This document shows, in pieces, positions 1 to 63,062 of a DNA stretch of 64,000 nucleotides; position 1 is the first letter of the stretch; every line of letters begins with the position of its first letter. Location: the NCBI GenBank assembly GCA_036365145.1, contig JAEOAD010000025.1, forward strand, positions 27,971,001 through 28,035,000, in the 5' to 3' direction. This DNA is from Orientallactaga sibirica. Lineage: Eukaryota; Chordata; Mammalia; Rodentia; Dipodidae. The position numbers and the translations under genes were made by a program. Under the pieces are notes generated by a model that saw nothing but the letters and a program-made list of their open reading frames with translations, was not told the origin of the DNA and searched no databases.

Positions 1-1569
1 GGTTAAACCAGATATATATTTGCAACTTGACAGAAAAGCAATGGCAGTTCAATGAGTCCACTGAATACTAGAAGGCAGTAAATTCTAACAGTAATTTTTT
101 GTTTGGTTTGGTTTTCGGAAACTCATTCCGTAACCTAGGCTGGCCTCCAATTCACTGGGAACTTTTTTTTTTTCAAGGTAGGGTCTGTCTCTAGCCCAGG
201 GCTGACTTGGAACTCACAGTGATCCTCCTACCTCAGCCTCTCAGATGCTGCGACTAAAGGCGTGTGCCACCACGGCTTAACAATTTTTTTTAAGTCAGAG
301 TTATCTGTATAACCAAAATGAAATTACAGATTGTAGTGATTTGAATCAGGTGTCCCCATACACTCATGTGTTCTGAATTCTTGACCCCAGCAGATGGAAA
401 CTTGGAAAGCTGGAGGAGGTGTGTTGCTGGGGGTGACCATGATGGGTTATTGGCCCTAGTTTGCTAGTGTTAGCTAGGCTCACTCTCCTGCAGCTGTGGC
501 AGAAGTGATGTCCACCTCAGCTCATGCCATCCTTTTCCCTGCCATCATGGAGCGTCCCCTCCAGACTTCAAGCCAAGATAAACAACGTTCCTCCCCTTAC
601 GTTGCTTTTGGTCAGATGCTTTATGCAGCAGCATGAAAGGAAACAGAACCCAGATGAAGGTCCTGGACAGTGACTGTGAAGACCAGCCAAGCTGCTAAGA
701 ACAAGACTTCTGCGGCATAGTGGTCCAACATTTAGCCATATGTGGAAGAAAATAATCAGGTATCTATTATCACCCCTCTAAAGCTCAGAAAACAAAGGAG
801 AAGAGGGAGTTGAAGGAATGTAAGAGCAAGATGGAGTATTGTATAGCAATTTCTTCTAAATTGAAACATTACTTCCTAAAGGGAGAAAAAAATGCCCTAT
901 ACTCATGAAGATAAGAAAAACTTAAGGGGCTGGAGAGATAGCTTAGTAGTTAAGACACTTGCCTACAAAGTCTAAGGACAGAGGTTCAATTACCCAGTAC
1001 ACATATAAGCCAGATGCACATAGTGGCATGTGTCTTGAGTTTGTTTGCAGTGGCTAGAAGCCATGGTGCATACATTCTCTCTCCCTCTTTCTCAAATAAA
1101 TAAATATAAATAAATTATTTTTAAAAGAAAACTTTCAAGGCTCAGGGAATTTATGAGACTTAAAACACATTAGGAGCTGGGCGTGGTGGCGCACACCTTT
1201 AATCCCAGCACTCGGGAGGCAGAGGTAGGAGGATCGCTGTGAGTTCAAGGCCACCCTGAGACTACATAGTTAATTCTAGGTCAGCCTGGGCCAGAGTGAG
1301 ACCCTACCTTGACAAACCAAAAAAAAAAAAAAAAAAAAAAAAAATCAAATAAATAAATATAAATAAATTATTTTTAAAAGAAAACTTTCAAGGCTCAGGG
1401 AATTTATGAGACTTAAAACACATTAGGAGCTGGGCGTGGTGGCGCACACCTTTAATCCCAGCACTCGGGAGGCAGAGGTAGGAGGATCGCTGTGAGTTCA
1501 AGGCCACCCTGAGACTACATAGTTAATTCTAGGTCAGCCTGGGCCAGAGTGAGACCCTACCTTGAAAAA

Positions 1570-1605
<36 letters not shown>

Positions 1606-3860
1606 AGGCCCTTCACCAAAGTGACACAAGCAGCAAGCAATTGCTAGAGAGGGGAGATTCTTCAGTGGAACTGCCTGCAAGCTGGACAGAGAATTTCAAG
1701 TATGCAACTTTTAAGTCATCACCCATGCTAGGGTGATCCTTTTTTTTTTTTTTTTTTTTTTTTGACAGAGAAAGAAGGAGAGGGAGAGAGAGAAAATGGG
1801 AGCACCAGGGCCTCCAGCCGCTGCAAACAAACACCAGGCGTGTGCACCCCCCCTTATGCATCTGGCTAACGTGGATCCTGGGGAATTAAATCTGGGTCCT
1901 TTGGCTTTGCAGGCAAACACCTTAACCGCTAAACTGTCCCTCCAACCCCAGGGTGATCTTTTTGGTGATACAGGTGCCTTTGAGTCACTCATACTACTGC
2001 AAATAATTACAACAAACTCACTGGTTAAACAAGATTATTTGGTTACAATTGTTCCTTTGATCTGCTGTCAGTGCAACATCTGGAGTGAAAAGACATTTAG
2101 TCCCATCTCCTCAAGAAAAAGCATGTAACACTGAGTTAACCCACCAATAATAACTATGTTGCCATGCACAGTGATCTGAATAAAGTTCAGATCCAAATCT
2201 ACTGTAAAAGTTAAAGCAATTAACATCAACAGCTTTCGAGATGAGAGAAATGACAACTTTTTTTTTTTTCTTTTCGGTTTTTCAAAGTAAGGTCTCACTC
2301 TGGATTTCACTATGTAGTCTCAGGGTAGCCTTGAACTCATGGTGATCCTTCTACCTGTACCTCCCAAGTGCTGGGATTAAAGGTGTGCGCATAAAACCTT
2401 TTTCTGTTGTTTGTTTTTGAGGTAGGATCTCACTCTAGGCCAGGCTGACTTGACACTCACTCTGTGGTCCCAGGCTGGCCTGGAACTCACAGTGATCCCC
2501 CATCACTGCCTTACAAGTGCTGGGATTGAAGGTGTATGTGACCATGCCTGCCTAGGACATGACAACTTTATGCACAAAGGTCAGAACATATGTTTCAGGC
2601 TCCTAAGACATTACTGCAGGTACTTCACAGTTCACTCAGTTAAGTCTGAGGTGACAAAAAGCCTTCAGTAACAGGGACCAGATGTGAAAGTCAAATAAGG
2701 AAGACAAGAGAGACATACTTCATATGATAATGTACAACAGTGTCTGTGGCTGGCCATGTGGAGTGCTAAACACCTCTCCAGCACCACTCACCTGGAGAAG
2801 TTGCTACAGGTGCCAGCTACTGTTTTTTCTCCCTTCCCAAACAGACACAGCTCAGTCTATAGCTGCACTGCCCCATAACAAGGAGACCTTCCACTTAACA
2901 GGTAACTAACTTTAGAACTCCACATCCTCACAACAGAATCAGATAAGGTAATGATGGGAAATTGCTAATTTCTAAAAGCCTTAACGCAGAGTACAAAACT
3001 TTGCTTTCCTACACACCATATAAAAAGCCTGGAGTTAAGCCGGGCATGATGGCACATACCATTAATCCCAGCACTTGGGAGGCAGAGGCAGAAGGATCGA
3101 TGGGAGTTTGAGGCCACCCTGAGACTACATAGTGAATTCCAGGTCATCCTGGGCTAGAGTGAGACCCTACCTCAAAAAGAAAAAAAGGCAAAAAGCCAGC
3201 AGCTATTGTGGGCTTCTGTAATCCTGACACAGTGAAGGCAAGATGGGAAGTATAGTCAGGAAAATTTCCCAGAAGCTCACAGCAAGCACAAAAAGGAACA
3301 GCAATGTGATCCAGACACACACACAAAAACTGCCTCAAAGGAAGTGGACAGGGCTAGCGAGATGGCACAGCAGTTAAGATGCTTGCCTACAAAGCCAAAG
3401 GACCCAGTTTCGATTCCTCAGGACACACGTAAGCCAGATGTACAACATGGTGCATGCATCTGGAGTTCATTTGCAGTGGATGGAGGCCCTGGTGCACCCA
3501 TTCTCTCCCTGCCTCTTTCTCTGTCTCAAATAAATAAATAGCTGGGTGTGGTGGCACATGCCTTTAATCCCAGCTCTTGGGAGGCAGAGGTAGGAGGATC
3601 ACATGAGTTCAAGGCCACCCTGAGACTACATAGTGAATTCCAGGTCAGCCTGGGCTAGAATGAGACCCAACCTCGAAAAACCAAAAATAAAAAATAAATA
3701 TAATTTTTCTTAGGCCAGGCGTGGTGGCGCATGCCTTTAATCCCAGCACTCGGGAGGCAGAGGTAGGAGGATTGCCAAGAGATCGAGGCCACCCTGAGAC
3801 TACATAGTTAATTCCAGGTCAGCCTGGACCAGAGTGAGACCCTACCTTGCAAAACCAAAA

Positions 3861-3894
<34 letters not shown>

Positions 3895-4347
3895 TTTTTA
3901 AAGGAAGGGCTGGAGAGATGGCTCAGCAGTTAAGATGCTTGCCTGCAAAGTGAAAGGAGCCATGTTTGATTTCCCAGGACCCATGTAAGCCAGATACACA
4001 AGGTGGTGCATGCCTCCGGAGTTCATTTACAGTGCTAGAGGTCCTGGTGCGCCCTCATTTTCTCTTTCTCTCTTCTTTCTGTCTTTCTCTCTCTCAAATA
4101 AATAAAAAATATTTTTAAAAAAAAAGTAAAATAGTTGGGTGTGGTGGTGCATGCCTTTAATCCCAGTACTCAGGAGGCAGAGGTAGGAGGATCTCCATGA
4201 GTACGAGGCCTCCCTGAGAATATATAGTGAATTTCAGGTCAGCTTGGGCTACAGAAGGACCCTACCTCAAAAAACAAAAAAACAAACAAACAACAAACAA
4301 AAGAAAGAACTACATTATTCCTGCATTCAAAGTCTCAGTGAGCACAC
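1..4347. repeat. Intron after coding exon 13: SINE cluster
   Basis: Minus B1 at about 110-295 (two overlapping), 2255-2395 and 2405-2560; plus B1 at 3028-3185, 3540-3700, 3713-3900 and 4130-4300. Dip+ at 925-1110, 3345-3538 and 3907-4125; Dip minus at 1742-1955. 330-640 resembles an old non-SINE interspersed repeat of a family I cannot name. 1956-2250 and 2565-3025 look unique. Confidence 0.85.
1093..1600 (+). repeat. 253-bp tandem duplication containing a B1
   Basis: The block starting CAAATAAATAAATATAAATA at 1093 recurs at 1346, including about 75 bp of unique sequence and a full plus-strand B1 with identical diagnostic bases. Each copy ends in poly-A (1320-1343 and 1569-1603). The shared unique flank proves duplication rather than two SINE insertions. 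Confidence 0.9.
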
Positions 4348-54920
<50,573 letters not shown>

Positions 54921-54946
54921 TTTAAAAGTCCCACTTTGGTTCCATT

Positions 54947-56089
54947 CTATAAAGATGAAAGGAAATTCTTAAATCCTTCATAACAGTAACAACATTTGTT
55001 CAACTATCTTTTCATTTGATCCAGGGCTAAATTTTTTTTTTCAATTTTAAAAGTAGGGTCTCACTGTAGCCCAGGCTGACCTGGAATTCACTGTGCAGGT
55101 TCAGGATGGCCTCGAACTCACAGCAATCCTTCTACCTCTGCCTTCAGAGTGCTGGGATTAAAGGTGTGCGCCACCACACCCGGCTTCCAGGGCTAATCTT
55201 GAACATAATACTTCACATCAAATGCCAAGTATTCCTTCAGAGGAAGACAAGAAACAATGTTATAGTGACTAAATTCAAATCCCACACTGATTAGTATGTT
55301 ACCTTTATGCTACTTTGGCCAACTGCTACCCTAACTTCTATAAATTTCTATTGCCTCAAGGGAAAAAAGAAAGAAAGAGAAAAAGAAAAAAACATTAATT
55401 TTTAGCTCATAAAGGTTTTCTTTTTGGTTTTTTAAAATATTTTATTTTTATTTATTTGAGAGAGAAATATAGAAATTGGCAGGTAGAGAGAGAGAGAGAG
55501 AGAATGGGTGCCCCAGAGCCTCCAGCCACTGCAAATGAACTCCAGATGCATGCGTCCCCTTGTGCATCTGGCTTACATAAGTCCTGGGGAGTCGAACCTG
55601 GGTCCGTTGGCTTTGCAGCAAACACCTTAACCACTAAGCCATCTCTCCAGCCCTCATAGAGTTTTTATTATAAGAATTAAATAGTGGCCAGCTGCCTTTA
55701 ATCCCAGCACTCAGGAGGCAGAGGTAGGAGGATCGCCTAGAGTTCAAGACCACCCTGAGACTATATAGTGAATTCCAGGTCAGCCTGGACTAGAGTAAAA
55801 CTTTACCTCAAAAAACCAAAAAATAAAAAAATATGAAATAAAATAAAGAGGGTTTACAACAAAGATAGAACAAAAAAAGGAAATTACACAGGCTTGAGAG
55901 ATGGCTTAGCGGCTAAGTGCTTGCCTATGAAGCCTACAGACTAAGGTTCAAGGATCAATTCCCCAGTACCCACATAAGCCAGATGCACAAGGTGGCACAC
56001 GCATCTGGAGTTTGTTTGCAGTGGCTAGAGGCCCTCTCTACCGCTTTCTCTGTCTGTTGCTCTCAAATAAATAAATAAGAATAAACAAA
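54947..56089. repeat. 5' UTR intron, segment next to the ATG exon
   Basis: B1 minus at about 55045-55190; Dip minus at 55430-55655; B1+ at 55690-55825; Dip+ at 55890-56085. The remaining stretches (54960-55040, 55195-55425) are unique with no detectable element. Confidence 0.85.
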
Positions 56090-58980
56090 AAAAAATTACA
56101 GACCTCCCTCATAAACATAGATGCAAAAATTCTCAACAAAATATTGGCAAACAGAATACAAGAATGTATTAGATCATTCACCCTGACCAAGTAGGTGTTT
56201 TTTTTGTCTGTTTGTTTGTTTGTTTGTTTGTTTGTTTGGTTTTGTTTTTGTTTTGTTTTTCGAGGTAGGGTCTCACTCTAGTCCAGGCTGGCCTGGAATT
56301 CACTATGTAGTCTCAAAGTGGCCTCGAACTCACGGTGATCCTCCTACCTCTGCCTCCCAAGTGCTGGGATTAAAGGCGTGCGCCACCACGCCTGGTTCCC
56401 AAGTACGTTTTATCCCAGAGATGCAGGGATGGTTCAACATACACAACTCGATGAATGTAGTACATTATATAAATGGACTGAAGGACAAAACTCACATGAT
56501 CATCTCATTAGATGCAGAAAAAGCATTTGACAAAATCCAACATCCCTTCATGATAAAAGTACTACAGAGACTGGGAATAGAAGGAACATATCTCAACATA
56601 ATAAAGGCTATTTATGACAAACCCACAGCCAACGTAATACTAAATGCAGTAAAACTTGAAGCTTTTCCACTAAAATCAGGAACAAGACAAGGGTGTCCAC
56701 TGTCCCCACTTTTATTTAACATAGTACTGGAAGTCTTAGCCATAGCAATAAGACAAGAGACACACATAAAAGGGATACAAATTGGAAAGGAAGATATCAA
56801 GTTTTCATTATTCGCAGATGATATGATTCTATACATAAAGGACCCTATAGACTCTACCAGCAAACTGGTAGAGCTGATAAACACCTATAGCCACGTAGCA
56901 GAACACACAGAAATCAGTAGCCTTCCTATATGCTAACAACAATCACACAGAGGATGAAATCAGAGAATCACTCCCATTCACAATTGTATCAAAAAAATAA
57001 AAAATAAAGTACTTTGGGATAAACCTAACCAAGGAAGCGAAGGATCTCTACAAGAACTTTAAAACACTCAAGCAAGACATTGTAGAAGACACTAGGAAAT
57101 GGAAAGACATCCCTTGTTCTTGGATAGGAAGAATCAATATTGTGAAAATGGCAATCTTACCAAAAGCAATCTACACATTTAAATACAATCCCCATCAAAA
57201 TTCCAATGGCATTCTTCAAGAAAATAGAAAAAACAATCCAAAAATCCATTTGGAAGCACAAAAAACCTTGAATATCTAAAACAATTTTGAGCAACAAAAA
57301 TAAAGCTGGTGGTATCATCATACCTAATTTTAACCTATATTACAGAGCCATAGTAACAAAAACAGCATGGTACTGGCACAAAAACAGACATGTAGATCAA
57401 TGGAACAGAATAGAGGACCCTGATGTTTAAGTCTGGGTAGCTATAGCCACCTGATCTTGACAAAAATGCCAATTATACTCATTGGAGAAAAGACAGCCTT
57501 TTCAGCAAATGGTGCTGGGAAAACTGGATATGGATCTATAGAAGGATGAAAATAGATCCTTATCTCTCTCCATGCACAAAAATTAAGTCCAAATGGATCA
57601 AAGACCTTAATATCAGACCTAAGCCTCTGAAAGTGCTATAGGAAAAAGTAGGAGAAACCCTTCAACATATTGGTCTTGGCAAAGACTTTCTGAATATAAC
57701 CCCAATTGCTCAGGAAATAAAACCACAGATCAACCACTGTGACCTCATGAAATTACAAAGCTTTCGTACAGCAAAGGACACCGTGAATAGAGCAAAGATG
57801 AAATCTACAGAATGGGAGAAAATCTTTGCCAGCTATAAATCTGACAGAAGATTAATATCTAGGATATACAAAGAACTCAAAAAATTAATAAGAAATCAAT
57901 CCAATTAAAAAATGGACTATGGAACTAAATAAAGAGTTCTCAGAAGAAACACAGATGACATATAAACATCTAAAAAAATGAAGCCGGGCATGGTGACGCA
58001 CGCCTTTAATCCCAGCACTCGGGAGGAAGAGGTAGGAGGATCACCATGAGTTCGAGGCCATCCTGAGACTACATAGCGAATTCCAGGTCAGCCTGAGCTA
58101 GAGTGAGACCCTACCTCAAAAACCAAAAAAAAAAAAAAAAGTTCTACATCGCTAGTCATCAGGGAAATGGAGATTAAAACTACGTTACAATTCTATCTCA
58201 CTCCTGTCATATTGGCTACCATCATGAAAACAAATGACCACAAATGCTGGCAAGGATGCAGAAAGAGGAACCCTTCTACACTATTGGTGGAAATGCAATC
58301 TGGTTCAGCCATTGTGGAAATTAGTGTGGAGGTTCCTGAGACAGCTAAATACAGATCTACCATATGACCCAGCTATACCATTACTAGGCATATATCTTAA
58401 GAACTCGTCTCACTACCTTAGAGATACTTGCTCAACCATGTTTACTGCCGCTCTATTCACAATAGCTAGAAAATGGAACCCCAGCCTAGATGTCCCTCAA
58501 CTGATGAGTGGATAATAAAAATGTGGCACATTTACACAATGGAGTTCTACTCAGCGGTAAAGAAAAGTGAAGTTATGAAATTTCCTAGAAAATGGATGGA
58601 TCTGGAAAGAATTATAATTAAAGAGGTAACCCAGGCCCAGAAAGCCAAACGTCACATGTTGTCTCTCATATGTAGATCCTAGATAGAAATGATTAGATTT
58701 CTATGTGAGTAAAAATAAAACTCAGTAGCAGAGGCTAGTAAGCTAGAAAGGGGATAGAAAGGGAACAGAAAGGGAGGGAGGGGGGACTTAATAGGATGGT
58801 ACTGTATGTATGTAAGTAAAAGAACAGATTAATGGGGTGAAAAGGCCTAAGTGAGGTCAGGGGAAGAGATTGAGTAAAGGAAAGGTGGAGGGAGGGCTAA
58901 TCAAAATCTAAGAGGATATAAATAAGTCATAGGGAAACCTACTTTTCTGGACAATGGAACACTCAGAAGCCATAGATTAT
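56090..58980 (+). mobile_element. 5'-truncated LINE-1 (ORF2 fragment and 3' end)
   Basis: Degenerate L1 ORF2: finger/palm region [38 protein letters not shown], and the reverse transcriptase active-site motif [11 protein letters not shown] at about 56811-56845. Frameshifted remains continue ([17 protein letters not shown] near 57125; the CKLVQPLWK-type segment near 58290; DVPQLMSG near 58500). The 5' half including the endonuclease is absent. B1 elements interrupt it at 56190-56400 (minus) and 57983-58140 (plus). Purine-rich 3' UTR runs from about 58680. Not capable of autonomous movement. Confidence 0.92.
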
Positions 58981-59305
58981 TACTGAAAATTTTTCAGTGT
59001 CAGGGATGGGATACCTTCCAGTGAGCTGTTGTCCAGAGAGGTCACTGATATCCCCAGAACATTACAGGCCATTGCCGAGGCTCTTGGTTTCCCACAAGGA
59101 ATAGATGCTAAGACCCTATTGCTGAAGACTCCACATACTTGGGTTGCAATGTCACTGAGAAATTCTGCTGGAGCTGAGCTGAAAACCTCTTCCATGTGGA
59201 CCAGCTGGCAGAAAGCTGGCAAAAGCTACCTGCTTGCAGTTCAATGGAGAGAGAGAAATTACCAGTGGAGATACTCAACACCAGACACTGCAAGCCTTAA
59301 ATAAG
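58981..59305 (+). mobile_element. Probable L1 3' UTR continuation
   Basis: Directly continuous with the L1 tail, not similar to the SINEs. It holds a 91-codon plus-strand ORF of no recognised family. I take it as the distal L1 3' UTR by position. No clear poly-A is seen before the (TTTA)n of the next SINE at 59303. Could instead be unique intron sequence. Confidence 0.45.
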
Positions 59306-60315
59306 TTATTTATTTATTTATTTGTATGTTTGTTTATGGGGGGCAGATAGAGAGAATGTGCACACCAGCCACTGCAAACAAACTCCAGAACAAACAAATT
59401 AGGGAACTGAACCTGGGCCCTTAGGATTATTAGGCAAGTGCCTTAACCACTAAGCCATCTCTCCAGCCCACAAATAAGTTTTTAAAAAATTAAATTGGGG
59501 CCAAGCATGGTGGCGCATGCCTTTAATCTCAGCACTCCAGAGGCAGAGGTAGGAAGATCGCTGAGAGTTCACGGACGTCTTGAGACTACATAGTGAATTC
59601 CAAGCCTGAACTAGAGTGAGACCCTACCTCGAAAAACCAAAAAAAGTAAAATAAAGTCGGCTGTTGAGTTGCTGATTTGACTTAAGTTTAAAAACAAGTC
59701 CCAGGCTGGAGAGATGGCTTAGCAGTTAAGGCACCTGCCTGCTAAACCTAAGAACACCCGTTTGATTCTCCAGGTCCCACGTTTAGCCAGAAAAAGCAGC
59801 AAAGTGATGCAAGGGCACAATGCCGCACTTGCCCACAAAGGGGCACACGGATCTGGAGTTCGTTCACAGTGGCGGAGAGGCCACTGGCATACCCATTCTC
59901 TAACTGTCTCTCTCTAGCTCTCTGACTCTCTCCCCAAAAAAAAGCCCCATCCCCAGCACTACATAAAACTTGGTGTGGCCAGGCATGGTAGCGCACACCT
60001 TTAATCCCAGTTCACAGGAGGCAGATAGGATTGCAGTGAGTTCAAGGTCACCCTGAGACCACATAGTGAATTCAAGGACAGCCTCAGCTAGAGCAAGACC
60101 CACCTTGAAAAACAAAAAAAATAAATAAAAATAAAAATACTGGGGTTGGAGAATGGCTTAGTGCTTAAAGTGCTTCCCTGCAAACTCTAAAGAACTTGGT
60201 TTGATTCCCCAGAACCCATGTAGGTCAGATGCACAAAGTGGCAAATGCAGCTGGAGTTTGTTTGAAGTGACAGAAGGCCCTGGCATGCACGCACGCTCTC
60301 TCTCGCTCTCTCGCG

Positions 60316-60350
<35 letters not shown>

Positions 60351-61657
60351 GCCTCCTTCTCTCTTAAATAATTTTTTAAAAATAAAATAAAATAAATAGC
60401 CAGGCATAGCGGCGCACACTGAGGAGGCAGAGGTAGGAGGATCACCTTGAGTTCAAGGCCACCCTGAGACTACATAGTGAATTCCAGGTCAGCCTGGACT
60501 AGAGTGAAACCTTACTTCAAAAAAAAACAAATAAATAAATAAATAAATATGCTACATCTTGTCTTGATGTTAAAGACAGAATTTCCAACAATTTCTGAAA
60601 TGGCAAGAAACGTACTTTTGTCATTTTATTAAGTTGTGTTCTCCTATGGACAATTATAAAACAAATTTTATTTTAAACATTTTGAGACAGGATCTCATGT
60701 AGCCCAAGCTTGTCATCAACTCCAGCTCCAGTGTGATGGAATGACAAGCGTGGGCCCCCATGCCAGCTGATGTGACACTGTGGATCCAACTCAGATTTTC
60801 ATGCATGCTAAGGAAGCATTCTACCACCTGCACCACATTGCCAAGCCCAAGTTGCATTATTCTAGCCAGGAAAAATTCACTCTCAGATAAGTAGGTCCAA
60901 GAACAGCATAGGCTGCCCTGTGAGACAGCAAGTTCTCCATCACCGCCAATCTTCAAGCAAAATCTGAATGTCAGTCCAACAGAGCAGTAGAGAAAACTTG
61001 CTGGAGATCTTGAAGAAATAAAATTCCAGATGGAGAGATGGTTTAGCAGTTAAGGCGCTTGCCTGTGAAGCCTAAAACCTAGGTTCAACTCCCCATAACC
61101 GACATAAGCCAGATGCTCATGGTGGCTCATGCGTCTGGAGTTTGTTTCCAGTGGCAGAAGGCCCTGGAGCACCCATTTTCTCCCTTCCTCCCTCCCTCTA
61201 ATAAATAAATAATAAAAATATTTTTAATTAAGTTATTTCTGACTCTGACCGTGTTATCTATGAACTTAATTTTAAACCTCCATAACCCGTTTTATTTTTA
61301 TTTACAGCAGAGGGAGGGGGATGGGCACACCAGGGTCTCTAGCAGCTGCAAAAGAACTCTAGATGTGTGCACTACTTTTGTGCATCTGGCTTTACGTGGG
61401 TCCTGGGGAATCAAAACGAGGTCATTAAGTATTTGAAGGCAAACGCCTTAACCACTGAGCCATCTCTCCAGCCCCCTACTCCAGTTTTCTATAGGACATT
61501 AGGGAAGCCCCTCTTCTATAAAGCCGACTATTATCTTGGTACAGCTCAATAACCAGGATGTTCAGTCACTGACGCCTGGGCACGCATGAAAGGCGTGCAG
61601 TGGCGAGGGCAGGGGACCAAGGCAACCTGTTGATTTCTCAAGTGAGTTAATGAGTTC
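59306..61657. repeat. 5' UTR intron, segment between L1 and the polypurine tract
   Basis: Dip minus at about 59306-59470 and 61300-61475; Dip+ at 59704-59945 (long subfamily), 60143-60375 and 61028-61215; B1+ at 59500-59640, 59975-60115 and 60400-60525. 60675-60850 is an old minus ID_B1-type element (GAGACAGGATCTCATGTAGC start, ID-like end). 60530-60670, 60855-61025 and 61480-61655 are unique. Confidence 0.82.
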
Positions 61658-62612
61658 TGGAGGTGAGGGGAGGGAGGGAAGGGAAAGGGAAGGAGGGAGA
61701 AGGGGAGGAAAGGGGGGGGGGAGGGGGGGGGGAAGAAAAGGAAAGGGGGGAGAAGGGGGGGGGGGAGGAGGGAAGAAAAGGAAAGGGGAGAAGGGGGAGG
61801 AGGGAGGGGAAGAAAAGGAAAGGAGAGAGAGGGGGAGGAGGGGGGAGGGAAGGAGAAGGAAAGGGGAGAGAAGGGGCGAGGGGGAGGGGGAAGGGAGGGG
61901 AGGGGAGAGGGGGTGGGGGAGAAGGGGAGGGAGGGAGAAGAAGGAGGGGGGGGGGGAGAAGAGGAGGAGAAGAGAAGGGGGAGATGGGGAGGTGAAGGAG
62001 AGGGAGAGGGGAGGAGAGGGGGAAGAAAGGGGAGGGGAGGGGGAGAGGGGGGGGGGAGAGGAGAGAAAGGGAGGGAGGAGGAGGAGGGGGGAGGAGGAGG
62101 GGGAGGAGGGAGGGGGGGGGAGGAGGGGAGGGGAGGGGGGGAGAAGGGGGGGGGAGGGGGGAGAGGAGGGGAGGAGGGAGAGGAGAGAAAGGGGGGGAGG
62201 AGGAGGGGGGAGAGGGGGAGAGAGGGGAGGGAGGGAGGTGGGAGAAAGGAGGAGGGGGGAGGGGGAAGGGGAGGAGGAGGGGAGAAAGGGGAGGGGAGGG
62301 GAGAAAGGGGAGGGGAGGGGAGAAAGGGGGAGGGGAGGGGGGAGAAAGGGGAGGGGAGGGAGGGGAGGGGGAGGGGAGGGGGGGGGGAGGGGAGGGGGAA
62401 GGGGAGGGGGAGGGGGGGGAGAAAGGGGGGGGAGGGGGGAGAAAGGGGGGAGGGGGGGGAGAAAGGGGGGGAGGGGAGGGGGGGGAGGGAGGGGAGGGGG
62501 GGAGGGGGGAGAAAGGGGGGGGGAGGGGAGGAAGGGAGGGAGGGGAGGGGGGGAGGAGGGAGGAGGGGAGGAGGGGAGGGGGGGGGAGGGGAGAAAGGGG
62601 AGGGGAGGGGAG
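61658..62612. repeat. G/A-only (polypurine) low-complexity tract, about 950 bp
   Basis: Plus strand is almost exclusively G and A, in runs such as GGGGAGGGGAGGGG and GGGGGGAGAAAGGGG. It lies at the left edge of the CpG island, inside the 5' UTR intron. It is dense in G-quadruplex and triplex (H-DNA) motifs. On the GON4L strand it is a C/T tract, so the nascent RNA would be polypyrimidine. It gives spurious ORFs of 475-480 codons on both strands. Its exact length is likely unreliable in assemblies. Confidence 0.95.
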
Positions 62613-62617
62613 GCAGC

Positions 62618-63062
62618 TATTACTCCGCGCAGCAGGGGCGGGGACCACAGGGAGTGTACGGCCGCCCGCCCGCCCGCCGGCCCGGGGACGCGGAGGCGGG
62701 GAGCGCGGGTGAAGGGGGACTGGCCCGAGCGGGGAGCGGCGCCCTCGGGAAACCGTTCCCAGGGGAGTCCTCGCTGCGCTCCCGCTCGCTCGGCGCCGGG
62801 CCCAGGTCCCCCGACGCCGCGGACCGCGACCCGCCCGCCCGCCCTGGACACCCCCGCCCACGGCTCGCTTCTCAGTACCCTGGAAGGCCGGGATCCCCGC
62901 GGAAACTCGACGGTCGCACCAGCCGGAAGTCGAGCAACGGCGGCGGCGGACGTGCGCGCCACCGCGTTCAAGATGCGCCGCGACGTCACGGCGCATGCGC
63001 GCGGCTTCAGTTCCCTTGTGGGCCCAGGTGAAGCCTCGGGGCCTGCGCGTCAGCTCCTGGCA
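62618..63062. promoter_or_regulatory. CpG-island promoter of GON4L
   Basis: This GC- and CpG-rich block (CGGCGGCGG, CCCGCCCGCC and similar) is unlike anything else in the AT- and SINE-rich window. It contains a perfect palindromic NRF1 site GCGCATGCGC at 62991-63000, an ETS/GABPA site CCGGAAGT at 62923-62930, and a CRE-like GACGTCAC at 62982-62989. No TATA box is seen, consistent with a housekeeping-type dispersed promoter. NRF1 and ETS sites are typical of bidirectional promoters, and in human SYT11 lies head-to-head with GON4L. I see no SYT11 coding sequence rightward, so the second transcript is only inferred. Confidence 0.82.
62879..63010 (-). other. GON4L: Candidate GON4L 5' UTR exon 1
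   Basis: A noncoding first exon is required because the ATG exon begins with a splice acceptor. The best minus-strand donor I find in the CpG-rich block is CCAGG/GTACTG at 62878-62877. The 5' end is unknown and the right boundary given is only the edge of the ETS/NRF1-site cluster. Low confidence in exact limits. Confidence 0.4.

Noticed and set aside
3344..3541. Short ORFs in Dip and B1 copies throughout the window
   Set aside because: The same peptides (for example those containing GPLALQANALTAKPSLQP or AGIKGVCHHA) recur wherever a SINE lies, so they are translations of SINE consensus sequence.
56220..56936. 238-codon ORF as a host reverse-transcriptase gene
   Set aside because: Its first 60 residues are a minus-strand B1 read-through and the rest is L1 ORF2 with later frameshifts.
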